64,000 bases of DNA, taken from NCBI RefSeq assembly GCF_947623445.1, contig NC_135242.1:8370001-8434000 (forward strand), given 5' to 3'. This document shows, in pieces, positions 47,101 to 59,349 of the stretch (position 1 is the first letter of the stretch; each line of letters begins with the position of its first letter). The position numbers and the translations under genes were made by a program. The stretch comes from Clavelina lepadiformis. Its lineage: Eukaryota > Chordata > Ascidiacea > Aplousobranchia > Clavelinidae. The notes below the pieces were generated by a model. The model did not search any database. It saw only the letters and a program-made list of their open reading frames with translations, and was not told the DNA's origin.

Positions 47101-50100
47101 GCTTTAATTAATTCAGGCTATTCAGTACTCCGTTTGATGTGGGCGCCAATACCATTCCCGAAAAATTTCAAATGGACCTTATTGAAATGCAATGCAGTGA
47201 CGAATTGAAAGCAAAATTTCATACAAAGGGCATATCACTGCTTGACTTTTACAAAAAGTACCTTCTTCAAAGTGGTCTTTATCCCAGCTTGACCAACAAT
47301 GCAAAAGAAATGGCATCGATGTTTGGTAGCACATACACATGTGAACAAATGTTTTCAACAATGAAATTCATGAAGAGCAAGCTAAGATGACGCATTTCCG
47401 ACGCCCATTTTGAAAATGTTCTGGTTCTTGCTTCATCTGACTTGTCACCAGATGTTGAAAAACTTTCACAAAGCAAGCAGCATCAAGTGTCACATTAATG
47501 CTGTGTTGTTGAAGTGTGAATACATATATTTTGCTCTTTTTGTTATTGGTATGATTAAGATTGCAGCAATGTAGCGTAATAGCGTACTGAAGTGAGTGTG
47601 AATTATAGTATTAATGAAAATTCCGGCCCACCAAAGAGTTATACACTCGACATTTGGCCCGTGACTAGCAAAAGGTTGCCGACCCCTGCTTTAAAACGAC
47701 TGAATAGCCAATTGGAACACAGGCAAACTTATTTACGTTGTGAAGTAGCACACATTTCAAACTTTTTTTGGAGCTGTCAATGAATAACCTCCATTCTTCT
47801 GGTTTATATTCAAGTAGACCCATAGATGCAAAAATAACAACCATCATGGTGATTCTTAGGCTCGCGCCAAACCATAGGCATTCCACATCGCATAGATTTG
47901 ACTTAACCTTGAGTCCCTAAGCTCAAAGTTTCAGTGCAATGCTTGCAGACCATGTGAGGTGCCCAGCATTTATGTTGATCTCCCAACTTCATGCCAAAGT
48001 ATGCTTTGTAAGCTCTCTTGGTGAAATCTCGCACATTGAATCGCTGCTTCTTCATCGTGTACTCGCCACAGATGTAGCAAAACACATCTGGGTCATTACG
48101 ACACTTTCTCCGTATAGCTGTACCATTCATTTTTATAACATATATACTTAAAACACTCGTGAATAAAAATTTCTGAAAATGTTAAAGCATTAATTAAAGT
48201 CATGGCTTAAGGTACACTATCTATATCCTGACTTCAAAAAAGCATATTAACTTTGAGCCTACTAATCATCGGTCATGAGATACCTGTCATTTGACATAAT
48301 TCTTCAGCTCAAGTGGGAGAATGAATTAGCGTAAGCTGTCTATTCAGCAAAATAACCTTTAACTGATAACTTTCAGGATAAAACTAACTATTGCCTTATC
48401 AGTGCGCTACAAAGGTTATGTTAGTGCTTGATGGGAGATGATATAAACTAATCTAAGGCCTTATTTACCTCCCAAGTGAGAAATTTGTGCCAGACAACTC
48501 AACATTTGGGCAAAACTAAATAGCTGCTTCACATGGCTTCAGTTTTTTTTAACCTATGTTACTCACTAGCATACATTTCTAACTTTTCATGTAGGATGTA
48601 GAACTTCATATGTAGGAAGAAGCAATATCTCAAAAACTAGAGCCAATTCAACAAAAGTAATGGCATTTTCGGACTCAGCGCCCCTGATATACCCCTAAAT
48701 CGATCTAACATATCATGTCTTTTGAAAAAAATATTTTTGTTAGCCTGTGTAATGCATGAACAAGTATGTACAATGCATAATAAAATCGATGAGAAAATAT
48801 TCCTTAAAATAACCGAGCTTAACCTTTCAGAGCTTACGAAATATCTGTTCTTGCGGCACAGAAAACAGCTGCCATCAGGTGCCAAGAAGCTCAGAAGAAA
48901 CTTCATGAACGATATATCAAAGGGCAAGAGAAAATACGTAAATTCATTCATAAAAGGTGTTTGAAATTTGGAAATTTTCTATTATCTGGACTTCATAAAT
49001 ATCCAATTCAGATTGTCTCGTCTACCCAAATAATGTTAGATTAATATTGTAATTACATTTTCAACCACAGTTCACTCCGCTTTTTTCAGCAACTGAATAA
49101 TTCATACAACCACTTTATTTGGACAGAAGCTCCATGAATGGAGCAAAAGTAAATGTTACATGCATGATTCTCTCGTATATTTATACAAATCTCTGTTTTC
49201 TTTGGACAATTGTAATGTGTTCTCATGTAAAATTGTTTTCCTACCATTTAAAAATGGTATCTACCAAATCTCTTTTCAATGCGGACAAAATTTTTCGTGT
49301 CCAAAGTGGCCTGATAAAGCAGAGTCGACTGTATTATTATAAGTGTTTATCTTTAGGCATAATAAATATACATATGAGGTATGGTATGTATGAAAGCATA
49401 TTTTAAGTTTGTAATTTAAATTAAACTTGTGCATGACAGTGAATTTAAAAAGGCTATTCATGTAAAGTATGGTACCGTAACTGAAGCCTTATTTACTCAA
49501 AATGGTTAGAACAGCCTGTGAAATATTCATATAGTTGCTATTTTAAATTTATCGTATAAGAAGTCCCATATTCATTTTGCAAAAACGTTTGATAGCTTAG
49601 GTGTGGGTACATTTCATTAGACGCAATATTTTTATTTAGTGAGGAAGATGCAAATCGTATAAAGCAGCAAAATGCCGAATTGCACAAATCAAGGGATAGA
49701 ATATTGAAAACAAGACTTCAGGAAGCAGAAAACAGGTATCAACTTAATGAAGTTACAACTTGTATGTCACGATTTTGAGTTTTTTTTTACATATATATCT
49801 AAATTTTATTTAACTGCAAAGCCGCAAAACTAGTAAAGCTTTGAATGACTTAAAACTTAGGCAACGTTTTTCTTTTACTTCTGGTTATTACATGAATATA
49901 TCTTTAGGCGCTTGTTAAAGTTGGAGCAAGGAAAGAAAAGATTGGAAACTGCTGAACCAATAGTTATAAAATGTAGTGAAATACATAAACGATTAATGTT
50001 GCAATTTGAAAATGAAAGGTACAGTGTAATGTGTGATGCTGTTTGAAATATGTAGAAGTTTATTAAGCCTTTAATTAATTGCCAGATGGACATAAAAAGT

Positions 50101-53100
50101 GTATAGTGCTTTGCCTTTTTAGCGTATGATATATTTTTCTCCAGTTTGTTCATTTGATAATACATTCCATGCTATTAATTTAAGGCATCTGCTTTAATAC
50201 ATTGATACAAGCATTGTATTGCTTGTTAATGTATGCATATGGTTTCTTTCAATGTATTGTTCTGTCTCTATTTTCAAGTTACAAGAAATATGAATCTAAT
50301 CCGGCCGTTGTTCTCTTACTCAAAAATATTTGTAATACTCATTTGTCTCTATTGGCAACTATTGAGACTTGTCGAGACAGAGGAATTATGGACCAGGTGC
50401 AACTGGATGAAATATCTCAAGGTTATGATGAAATACTAACTCACTCCAAGCAGCTAATAACAGTCATAGGTATAATCTTTTGGGTAAAGTAAAAACACTG
50501 AAAATATTTTGTTGTTTCGGTTTAACAGTACTTACTAGTTTTGCTTTAGTTTTTGACAGTTTTGTGGATTAATAAATTTACTTTATATAAAGTCTTAAAA
50601 ATTGTTTTTAAAAACAAATTGATGGACACCTTATTATATTTTTGAATTAATGTTGATTGGACATGATTTTTGATATTTTTCAGTTCATTTCCTTTATTTT
50701 TGATTAAAGAGAAAGTTAAACTGGAGGAGCAAAGACTAGAGGTGGAGAAGCAGAGGAAGAAAAAGCTGCAAGAAGAAAAAGAAGAGGTAGAAAAACGACG
50801 ACTAAAGGAAGAACAGGAGAAAAGGTTGTCAAAACAGAATCCAGAACTATCTGCTCCACCTGTACCTAAGGTAATATTTAAGATAAGTTGTTCAAATGTT
50901 GATTTGTTGCAGTAAATCTTGTTTCAGGTCAGGATTTATTATTTCGGTAAAAGGTTTGGATTTGTTACTCTCTAGGCATTGTGTTTAAACTTTCAAAATT
51001 TTTTCTATTATGTCTTTATTCAAAACTTTTCTGGCAAACCAGGTTTTTGAAGGACTTACTGTTTGATTAATAAGATTGTAGTGTCTCCTACAAGTTTTTA
51101 TAACTTGTTCCCTTTTAATTTTTTCATGTTAATGGTGTACTGCAAGTTAGACCTTAGAAAACAACTTTTTTCCTTTGCACATTTTGAATAGTCCTTATGG
51201 AGTAAAACCATAGTTAAGAGTAATGAACCCTTTTAACTAACTTTTTTGCGTTTTTTTTTGACACTAAAAACGAAAAAGTTGGTCTTTCATGGCAAAAATT
51301 AAAGTAATTTAGGTTAAAATTCCACAAACTGATGGTTTCTACTGGTTTAAACAATAATTACAAAAAACAATAAGTTGGTGTGATGAAGACATAAATGAAA
51401 AACTTTCCTGTCTTAAGAGGTGGTTTTGTTGTACTGTGAAATAATTGTATCAATGTGTGTGTTGCTTTAGGAACTGATGTTCTCTGTCAGCCGTGCAGCT
51501 TATCATAATCATCAACAATATAAAACCTTGTTTGAAGAATTTGAAAAAACAAGTAAAGAGTTCACATCTAACAAAGCTAACATGGTAAGCTTCATGATAT
51601 CAATTTCTATCAACTTCAATTGCATAAGATTCATTGAGATAATATTTAGTTTTTTTTAATTATATCTTGGATTCTTGTTTTCTTTTTGTTCCTTTTAGAA
51701 ATTGATAATGGGCATAAATAAAGCTATCAGTGTACCGATTTCATCGATTACTAATCGTTCAGGCTCTGACATCAAAAACAAACTTGCAGACCTTAATGGA
51801 GTTTTACAAGGTCAGTAGCTTAAACGTCAGTGAAGTTTAGCATTAGTTTTAGATTTTACTGTCATTCCATGCATATGCTATCAGTATGAGTGAAGGATAT
51901 TATTACACTATATTTTGACATCAAGATTCATTTCCAACTTTTGTTGATTATTATACAGTGTGTTAATTTCACCTCAATCGGTAGAACAGGACACTCCCTT
52001 TGAGATACTTATTAAAATTTGCCCATTCTAACAAAATGTCATGATTTATGTTGATCTGTATAGGTTTATGTTATTAGTTTACATCATTAATTTCAATCTT
52101 ATTATCCATTATTATTTCCTTGAGGCTCATTAAAGAATAATGATCTTCATCCGTTATCGGTTAATGTTAACTTATAACCTGCAATCACTCTTTATTTTTG
52201 TTTGTCTCAGGTCAAAGTATAAAGGTAGTTAATCAACATGTTCGTATAAGTGATGACAAGCTTGCTATTTCTTATGCAAATTTGTTTATGGCCAAGAAAT
52301 TAGTGGTAGGTGCTAATCATTTTTTTGTGTATATTTGCACTCTTGTTATTGTTTATGCTTGCTTTACTCAGCTAATTTTGTTAAACCATCCAGAAACAAG
52401 CTGAGGGCCAAGTTTCATCCAATCATTCGACTGCATTTAGTCTTGCCTTGACAGTTCTTGGGGTATGGGCTAAGAATAAAACGTTTGGTCAACTATTTCT
52501 TGTGCAAATGCAGATCAAATGTCCCTTTTTAATTCCCTGGTACGTCCCAAAATTGGAGAATCAAAGTGAAAATGAATACAATAGGTCAGTATGATCATGG
52601 GTCATTCATTGACGTGAAACTGATGTGAATACATCAATGCTTGCCAGTATTTTGGTCTTTATTTTTTTAGACTAAGGGGATATCAATGCAGTGACGATGG
52701 AACTGTCGAAGTTCAAGACAAATTTTTAAGTAGAATGTCAGGTCTGGTGAGATCATATGCTGCTATCATACAATCCCCTCTGCCTCCTGGAGTACAATCT
52801 CACCCACATGGCATAGCAGAAGGATGGAAGTGGCTATCCAGGTAAAATATACCGTAAAACCTCTATTTGAGCGCCACCTTTATTTGAACGCCACCTCTAA
52901 TAGAACACCACTTTTAGCAGCGGAATTGTATTAGCAGGTCTCTACTGATAATTCTCACCAGCTAGTCGAAAAATAGAGCGCCAACCTCTAATTGAACGTC
53001 ACCTCTAATAGAACGCCACTTTTAAACAAGAGTTGAAAAATAGAGCGCTATGGCGGTGAAATAGAGGTTTTACGGCGGTGAAATAGAGGTTTTTAATTAC

Positions 53101-53741
53101 GATATTAAAGTGATTTTAGGTCTATCATTCCAAGTTTTTTGTGTAGTCTTAACTTGACTTATTGTCTGAAGTTTGAACTTTTGCACTGTGTGTGTTTGTG
53201 TAGAATGCTCGATTTGGATCCATGGCCGGAAGTAACAGCAACAGTTCTTTATGATTTCCTTGATGTTGCAGGCTATGCCCTCATGAAAGCTTATGGGCGG
53301 CAATTTGAGAAATTGCTTTACGCACTTTGTCACGATTATTTTCCAAAGTAAGTGGCTTTGTGCGCGCATGTGGAAAATTGGACGCGTTAATAAGATAACT
53401 TTCATTTGTCTGTGACAGGATTGAAGAGATTTCAGGATCTGGTGGAGGTCCCCTGCAACGGCTACAAATGTTTTTAAAAGTAATGAAACCAACTTAATAA
53501 GTACAATGTATTCAATAATAGTAATTATTTGTTTTCATGGCGTTTTTGATGTTCGCAAAACACTTTGGAAATGAAGTGAACTTTGCATGTAGCATCCAAA
53601 TAAAATACTAAAAGCACGACGTCTTAATTTTGTAAATATGTCTAGGATTGCGTTAAGAAGAAGAGAGTCCCAAAACCTGATGGTTATCTGGGGGAAGACT
53701 TTTGGAACACACATCATCATTCAGGCGTAGTGGGCAGTTAG
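44120..53741 (+). CDS. GLE1: GLE1, mRNA export factor
   Basis: Nuclear-pore-associated factor that, with inositol hexakisphosphate, activates the DEAD-box ATPase DDX19/Dbp5 in mRNA export. Sixteen exons: 44120-44215, 44616-44794, 44880-44990, 48831-48956, 49640-49735, 49908-50018, 50279-50469, 50710-50870, 51471-51584, 51699-51810, 52211-52305, 52394-52584, 52671-52841, 53204-53347, 53419-53479, 53646-53741. All phases agree, giving 684 residues against about 698 in vertebrates. The start ATG follows an in-frame TAA. Residues about 110-350 are charged coiled coil (KLEEQRLEVEKQRKKKLQEE). The GLE1 domain fills the C-terminal half: KLIMGINKAISVPISSI, FLVQMQIKCPFLIPWYVPKL, MSGLVRSYAAIIQ, ATVLYDFLDVAGYALMKAYG and VPKPDGYLGEDFW. 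Intron 3 (3.8 kb) is enlarged by a nested transposon. Poly(A) signal AATAAA at 53835-53840. Confidence 0.96.
46788..47688 (+). mobile_element. hAT element nested in the 3.4-kb transposon
   Basis: 901 bp with ends CAAGGGTCGGCAACC and GGTTGCCGACCCCTG, and a perfect 8-bp duplication CTTTAAAA at 46780-46787 and 47689-47696. It interrupts the coding remnant of the host transposon: VPIGYSVVLK before it and ELYQSVKMVLKKL after it are continuous if it is removed. It keeps only the end of its own transposase (next entry). Confidence 0.93.
47102..47497 (+). pseudogene. hAT transposase C-terminal remnant
   Basis: Reads FQMDLIEMQCSDELKAKF, YPSLTNNAKEMASMFGSTYT, CEQMFSTMKFMKSKLR, then an in-frame TGA and RISDAHFENVLVLASSDLSP. 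This is the C-terminal dimerisation region of hAT transposases (CE..FS.M...K...R..L.D.H). The N-terminal and catalytic parts are missing. Confidence 0.8.
52852..53075. mobile_element. Small MITE in GLE1 intron
   Basis: About 224 bp in the intron after 52841. The left end CCGTAAAACCTCTATTTGAG and right end (complement) CCGTAAAACCTCTATTTCAC form inverted ends. Variants of CTCTAATTGAACGTCACCTC recur inside, and a partial extra copy of the end runs on to about 53092. There is no coding capacity, and the target duplication is not clear. Confidence 0.65.
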
Positions 53742-54132
53742 GCAAATCTTATCTTGCAATTTATCACTGTCCTACATAGTTTTATGCTATTACTTTTTGT
53801 ACTTTTAATAATGATCGGCCGTTTATTTATCCTGAATAAAATCTTGTTATTTACGTCAAACTTTGTGAATAAGGTAGTTTATTTGTAACAAAAAACAATC
53901 AGACTAAAATTTTACACTAAAAATATACTTTTCGGACAAAGCTACTTAATAATAGTGGTAAGCACGTGCATTATATTTTTGTTGGCATCAATGGTACGTA
54001 AAAATACGCCATGCCAAGTCATAGTAAGGCAAAAGCTTGTGGTGTATTCTCAGATAAGGTATTAAGCCTTATACATTGGAATTCTCTATTTTAGAGAATT
54101 AGATGTGATATAAGCGAAATTTGTGTTTGATG
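53742..54132. other. Tail-to-tail spacer, GLE1 and 4.1-like gene
   Basis: The GLE1 stop (53741) and the last 4.1-like codon (54133) are 391 bases apart. A plus-strand AATAAA is at 53835-53840 and a minus-strand AATAAA at 53883-53878. If both are used, the two transcripts would end within about 20 bases of each other or overlap slightly. Confidence 0.55.
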
Positions 54133-57100
54133 CTAATCGAGTTTGGTCTTTTCGGAGGTATCCTGAGCTTCTATGAGACCGTTGTTGCCAGATCTTTCAC
54201 TTGATGACTCTGGACATTCCTAAAACATAATTACTTTTAGTGTGAGAAAACCAAGCGAAAATAAAAACAAATCTTTTTTACCATAGCTGCTTCTGTATCA
54301 CGGACGATGACTTCGTTTGCCACACAAGTGTTTGATACCGGTCTGCGAAAAATTCTTTATTACTACGAGAAACAATCCAAAAACGCGCCATAAGCCGACA
54401 AGCATCTCACTAATTTGTTAATTGCGTTGCATAATGAGGCTACACTTACTCGGCTACGTTTTCAGTTGTAGTTTGTTCTAGGGAGGGTTTCCAACCGTTG
54501 TCTGTTGCATTTGCATCAACTGGTGTCTCCTGATTGTCCGTTGCTTGTGTTAATCCGCTGCTTTGCAAAATGTTATCATCAGTTTCATCCGAATTGAGTG
54601 TTTCTTCTAACCGGTTTTGATCATCGGTTTTAATCGCTTCTTGTGTAGATGAGGAGTTATTTGCCTCACCTTTGTGTTCGTAGGGTAAGGTGTCGTCTGA
54701 GCAAACTGAATCTGTAGACTTCCAATACATTTGGTTGGTGTTTTCGTCCCATTGAATTGCATTGTTTTCAGCCGGTGCAGAAGTTTCTTCGATGAACGCG
54801 ATTATGGTGACTCTTTCGCTTGGTATTGAACCAAGATCGTCGGGATCGTCGGATTTTTCCTCATCTCCCGGAAGTACGTCTTTCGGAATTTCTGTGGCAG
54901 ATTCGTCCCAGTCGTCAGACAAGCTGTAAATTGAGTCGCTTTTGCTTTCATTGTTAGCATCGGTAGTGTTTAGCATAGAGTTTGTATTGGAGCCTGGCAA
55001 AGATGAGGATGGCGACTGATTACCAAAAAACACGCTTTGGACAAAACGAGGAAAACTAGATTCTGACGCTGCGGAAGAGGGAGTGCTTCGGCCAGATTCA
55101 TTGGTTTCACAATAAGCACTTTTTACTTTTGGTTTGGCCTGAACCTCTTGAAATTTGGGTTCAACGTTAACCTCGTCTGGAGCTAAATTATACTCATCAT
55201 TGCTTTGACCTGTACTTTCGTCATCACTTGTCAAGTCTGCGACGACAGGAGAAACCCCAGAATCATCTTCAGTTAAAGATATTGCCGGGTGGCTACACGT
55301 GGGCTGAATATTATCACTGGGGGCAAAATCGCACAACGGAAGACTGGACGTATCAATCTGTGGTCTGTACTCTAATACATCACTTTTTACGTCATAGGCA
55401 AAACCTGCTGAAAATCGTTTGATGTTAGGAGGATAAACCAGATTAGCGGCCAATTGCTTTGATGAGTCACCGGAGGAACCGGATGCTGGGCGGGAAGAAA
55501 CAACTGAGTCACTGTTATCGTCAGCCTTACCAACACTTTTCACAAATGATGGTATCCCAGGAATGGACTCAGCAACTGTCCTGGATGTACCGTCGTTATA
55601 ATCTTCTTCATTTGGCGCTTCCTTCGTGCTTTCCCCCCAAGACAGAGGCATAACTGGTTGATCTGCCGGGTTGGAAATTGTTAATTCTTTTTGAGCTTGG
55701 AGAGCCGCTTTTATAGCGTCACGATCTAATTCATCTAACTCAATGTTCGAAGCCAAAGATTCCGGATCGAAAGGCCAACTGGGAATAAATTTGCTTGACT
55801 GATATTTTTGCCAATCTTCCTTGTCGTGTTTTCGTAGATTCCTTTCTAGGGTAGGTGGGGGTGTTGGGATTTGAGTTGCAACAGAATTGTGTTCAGTAGA
55901 ATAAAAGCTAGATTTTACGTTGCGAGAACGACCTTTCACGTGCCTCAGTTTTATTCCGAATAATTTGTGGTAAGGCTCAGAAGTATCTTTTAAGGCGGAA
56001 CATTTTTCCCAAATGATATCCAGAATATTAGGGTTGCATAACACTTCAGTGTTGTCAGTGATGTCTGAAAAACTTGATGCTGAACTCTCAGCTATTTCGC
56101 TATTGTCATCTGAAAAACTTTCGTCAAATTCACTTCGGCCTCTTACTTCCTCTGACAAATCACCGATGGTTACATCATCTACTAAGTCTCTAACTGTGAC
56201 GTCATCGTCTCCTAAAACGGCAACCGAACTGCTTGCTCCAACAGTTTTCCTATCCTCTTCGTCATCATAATTTCCTACTTTTTCTTCAATATTGCCTGTT
56301 GCATAGGGCGAGGTTTCATTATCAAAAGGTCCTATTGTGAGACTGAGGTGCTCCTTGTTTGGAAGTGAATCTAAAGTTTGTTCGGGATTGACTTCTGTCT
56401 CTTTCTGTTCCTCCTGCTCTGTGAAGCCTTCGTTTTTTCCTGCGTCATTTGCGTCAATGATACCGGTGTGTGGAATTATTGCTTCTTTTGTGGTTTGGAT
56501 TATGAACGGCGATACAAGTTTCGTTTCAGCTTCTGGGCTAGATGACACATTTCGGTCATCGTGGCAAACTTTATTTGTTTCCACAAGGAGAGTGGACTCT
56601 TCGGTTACAGCTTGTTTCTGAAGAATCCTTTCATCCATAGAATCCTTGGCAAAATCTATGGATACTCCTTCGTCAATTACATCAGCCGAAACAATGATCA
56701 GTGGTGTAGAAATTTCCTTGACTGTCGTCTCTTCTTCATAATGGCCATCCATGCTTTGTTCTTCATCTTCTTCCGGTATTGTTTCTGTGAGTAGAAGAGA
56801 ACAGCTTCCTTGTAAGTGATCCCTCATCTCTTCAATAAAAAAATCTTCATCCATAAAAGGCCGTGGCCCATCTTCCTCTGTAACACCATTTGCGTGCGTC
56901 TTGAGAATTGATTTGAGCGTTGGTGTCGTCTCTACTTCAGTTTCTTCCATTTTTTTGTCCTGGTCCGGTTGTTTGCTCGTTCCAGGTTTTTCGCCAAGAG
57001 GAGGAGTTTTTTCGGGAGATTTATCAGAACCGGAGCTTGCAGACCGTCTTACGCTGGAATGTCTTATCTAAATAATAAATATGAATAAGGCATGAAAGTT

Positions 57101-59303
57101 AAATAATTATAAAATTACAAATTCTATCAATATTGTATTACAACATTTAATATTCTATAATGTATTCTACGTATTAGGTTTAATAGGCTTAACTGTATAC
57201 ATATTATAAAACGTATGATGTTTTTTTTGAAATGTTTAATATCAGTAGCCTTTTTTCAATAAATAGTTTAATATTTGTGACACTTTAATACGTTTTTGGC
57301 CTTGAAATTAAATATTGCCTACTCACTACGGTTGGGTTGGGACGTTTTATCTTGGCGCTCTCTTTTCGCACTTCCGCTTCTGTTTTCGGTTTCTTTTGCC
57401 GGAAACTTAGGCGGAAATTGAGCTTTCTTTTCCTGTCAAATTGGTAAAACAACACGTCAAAGTGCCAGTTTGTCAATAGCACAAGCAGACAACGAGTCAG
57501 CATTACAACACAATGTTTAAAAGTTTTTTTTTGTTATTCCCAAGAAATATAGCTTGCGTGATGTCATGTTAATACATAATCAGTGACTAAGAGGAACTCA
57601 CGTCGACACTTTTCTTGTTTTTAATTCTGGTGTACTTTCCGATGAAGTTATGGATGTGGTGTCCGAGGATGTAACACGAAAAAATTTGTGCTGTTCTACT
57701 ACGTTTTTCCAAGCTTCTTTTGCTCGTGTTGCCGATTTAAAAGCATACACTTTTCCAACAGGCTTTTCTTTCGAGGTGGTGGGTTGAAGTTTTACCAAGA
57801 GTTTGTTCTTTTTGTGATTTATACTTGCAATATGTCTCCACTTGTGAAGAACTGGTTTCTGCTTGTCAGAAATATCAAAAATCCCGGAAGAACCAATCCC
57901 AACCACGACATCTTTTCGGTCCTTGTCTTCTACTACATATCTATGTACGCCGTATAGGGGTAGGTTAGATGCAAGACGGAGAAACTGCGTGTCAGCATCA
58001 CTGGCTGGCATCCCATGACGTGATTTATATAGGCGTTCGACCTTTTCTTCAAATCCTGGCGTCGAAGCATCTTTGTCATCGACGTATCGTAGTGACGTTA
58101 GGTATTTCTTCACTTCTGCTGACTCTGCTTCTTCTTCTCCGAACTCAGATTGTAGCCAGTATGAGCTAATGACAGCTAACGTGTCTAAAGGACACGGAAG
58201 CCGTCCGTTCATGAGATCGTCACGGATTTGCAAACATATCTGGTACCTGCAAAACATTTTGCGTTTATAAAAACTGGAGTCAAGTATAAACAAAGAAATA
58301 AAACAAGCAATTTTATTTACGGCTGAAAAATGATATGGATAGAAGCTTGGCAGGACCGAGATCAATAGTTTACGTATTACTTTATACCCTAACATTCCTT
58401 GAAATTTTTAGGAAGATGTAATGTAACGGAAACTTTTGCTCGCGTGTTGTCAGACGCCATGTTATTGTTAACGAACAATACTTGAATTTAAAGGTCTCCT
58501 AATCAAATTGATCCAGTGGGATTTAATCTTATCAAACATATCGAGTGGAGACGGTAAACAATCAAAGAATAAATGGAGACGGAATTATGGCAACGCATCT
58601 TTTACTAACTTTGTGATCTCTTCTCGTAGATAAGAGGGGTCGGTAGGGTAATACTTGACGGCAAAACTGAATTTCCATTGCTTCTTTCTGAAATACACGA
58701 ATATAAAAATGCGTTATTCCTTTTTATTGATCCTTTAATTATAATTTTACGATTTTCACGATATTTCTTACATTTGACAAACGTACTTATCACAATTTCA
58801 GCGCTCTTTATGAAATGGCCGTGTTTCATTGCTTATTTCAATATATATATTTATTGTTGATATTTGTAAAGTGTGTAATGTAATATTTGTGAATGAAAAG
58901 GCTTTCAGGTTTACACATATCTCTCTGTAACTATTTCATCTCAATCATTCAATGAGCGTCAGTTTTTCACTCGGGACAGTGTAGGACATCCGTCGTGGTT
59001 TTTCATAAAACTTTATTATAAACCGAAACATATACACATGAATATAAGATATCGCTCTTAAAGAGAAAATACTTACTGTGAATTGATTTGTTTCTTTAAC
59101 GGCTTGTCTAAACAAACCCAAACATTTTCTTGTGTAGATTCAGTAAACTTGAGACCAAAATAATCCGTTTCTATGATATTTAAGTATTTGCAGACGCCAT
59201 GAAATAGCTCACTGCCACGTGCATCGCATCTGACATTAATCTCAATTTCAGATTCATCAAGCAATGCAACCGTGCACTTAGTCATATTGTGATTCTTCTC
59301 CAT
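54133..59303 (-). CDS. Protein 4.1-like FERM-domain protein
   Basis: Membrane-cytoskeleton adaptor of the band 4.1 superfamily. Exons (minus): 59303-59077, 58687-58610, 58246-57602, 57432-57327, 57067-54450, 54342-54282, 54219-54133, in frame for 1273 residues. F1 lobe: CTVALLDESEIEINVRCDAR and YLNIIETDYFGLKF. The F1-F2 link is WKFSFAVKYYPTDPSYL. F2: YQICLQIRDDLMNGRLPCPL and SYWLQSEFG. F3: LPLYGVHRYVVEDKDRKDVV, VGIGSSGIFDI and KVYAFKSATRAKEAWKNVVE. The FERM-adjacent segment is EAEVRKESAKIKRPNPTV. A very long acidic, Ser/Thr-rich tail follows, mostly in one 2.6-kb exon. No spectrin-actin-binding domain or 4.1 C-terminal domain is recognisable, so the exact paralogue (EPB41, EPB41L) is left open. 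The start Met at 59303 is the first in frame after an acceptor-like TAG at 59352-59350; an upstream exon is possible. Confidence 0.87.
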
Positions 59304-59349
59304 CTCATTAAGAGTAATACTAATCAACTTGCGCAAAGCTATTGCTACC

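Larger units (their letters stand above)
45946..48130 (-). pseudogene. Broken coding region of the 3.4-kb transposon
   Basis: Read on the minus strand from 48130. The start has Cys/His-rich FCYICGEYTMKKQRF and WAPHMVCKHCTETL, a probable zinc-binding region. An in-frame TAA follows soon after (near 47905). A second frame has LLEYKPEEWRLFIDSSKKSL, CVLLHNVNKFACVPIG and, beyond the hAT insert, ICVDLKMVNFLLGQQGGYTK and YPCFICYWNSR. Next come RIILPPLHIKLGLMKQFVK and, in further frames, DLIEVMVTNFQALESRMSMK, GERFHQNIKLMEERYQG and MADYCWYLMR. Proteins of this pattern are, from memory, repeated in many invertebrate genomes and usually unannotated. I infer it is the element's transposase, because it is the only coding remnant between the inverted repeats. 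Confidence 0.65.
45317..48749 (-). mobile_element. 3.4-kb TA-flanked DNA transposon in GLE1 intron 3
   Basis: Imperfect terminal inverted repeats of about 120 bp: the left end begins CACTGGCCAACAAAAA, the right complement CACAGGCTAACAAAAA. Both then share GGGTATATCAGGGGCGCTGAG, GAAAATGCCATTA and GGCTCTAGTTTTT. TA flanks both ends (45315-45316, 48750-48751). The minus-strand coding remnant (45946-48130) carries frame breaks and a hAT element inside it, so this copy is dead. Its insertion is confined to the intron; the GLE1 acceptor at 48830 is 81 bases past its right end. The superfamily is not assigned here. Confidence 0.85.
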
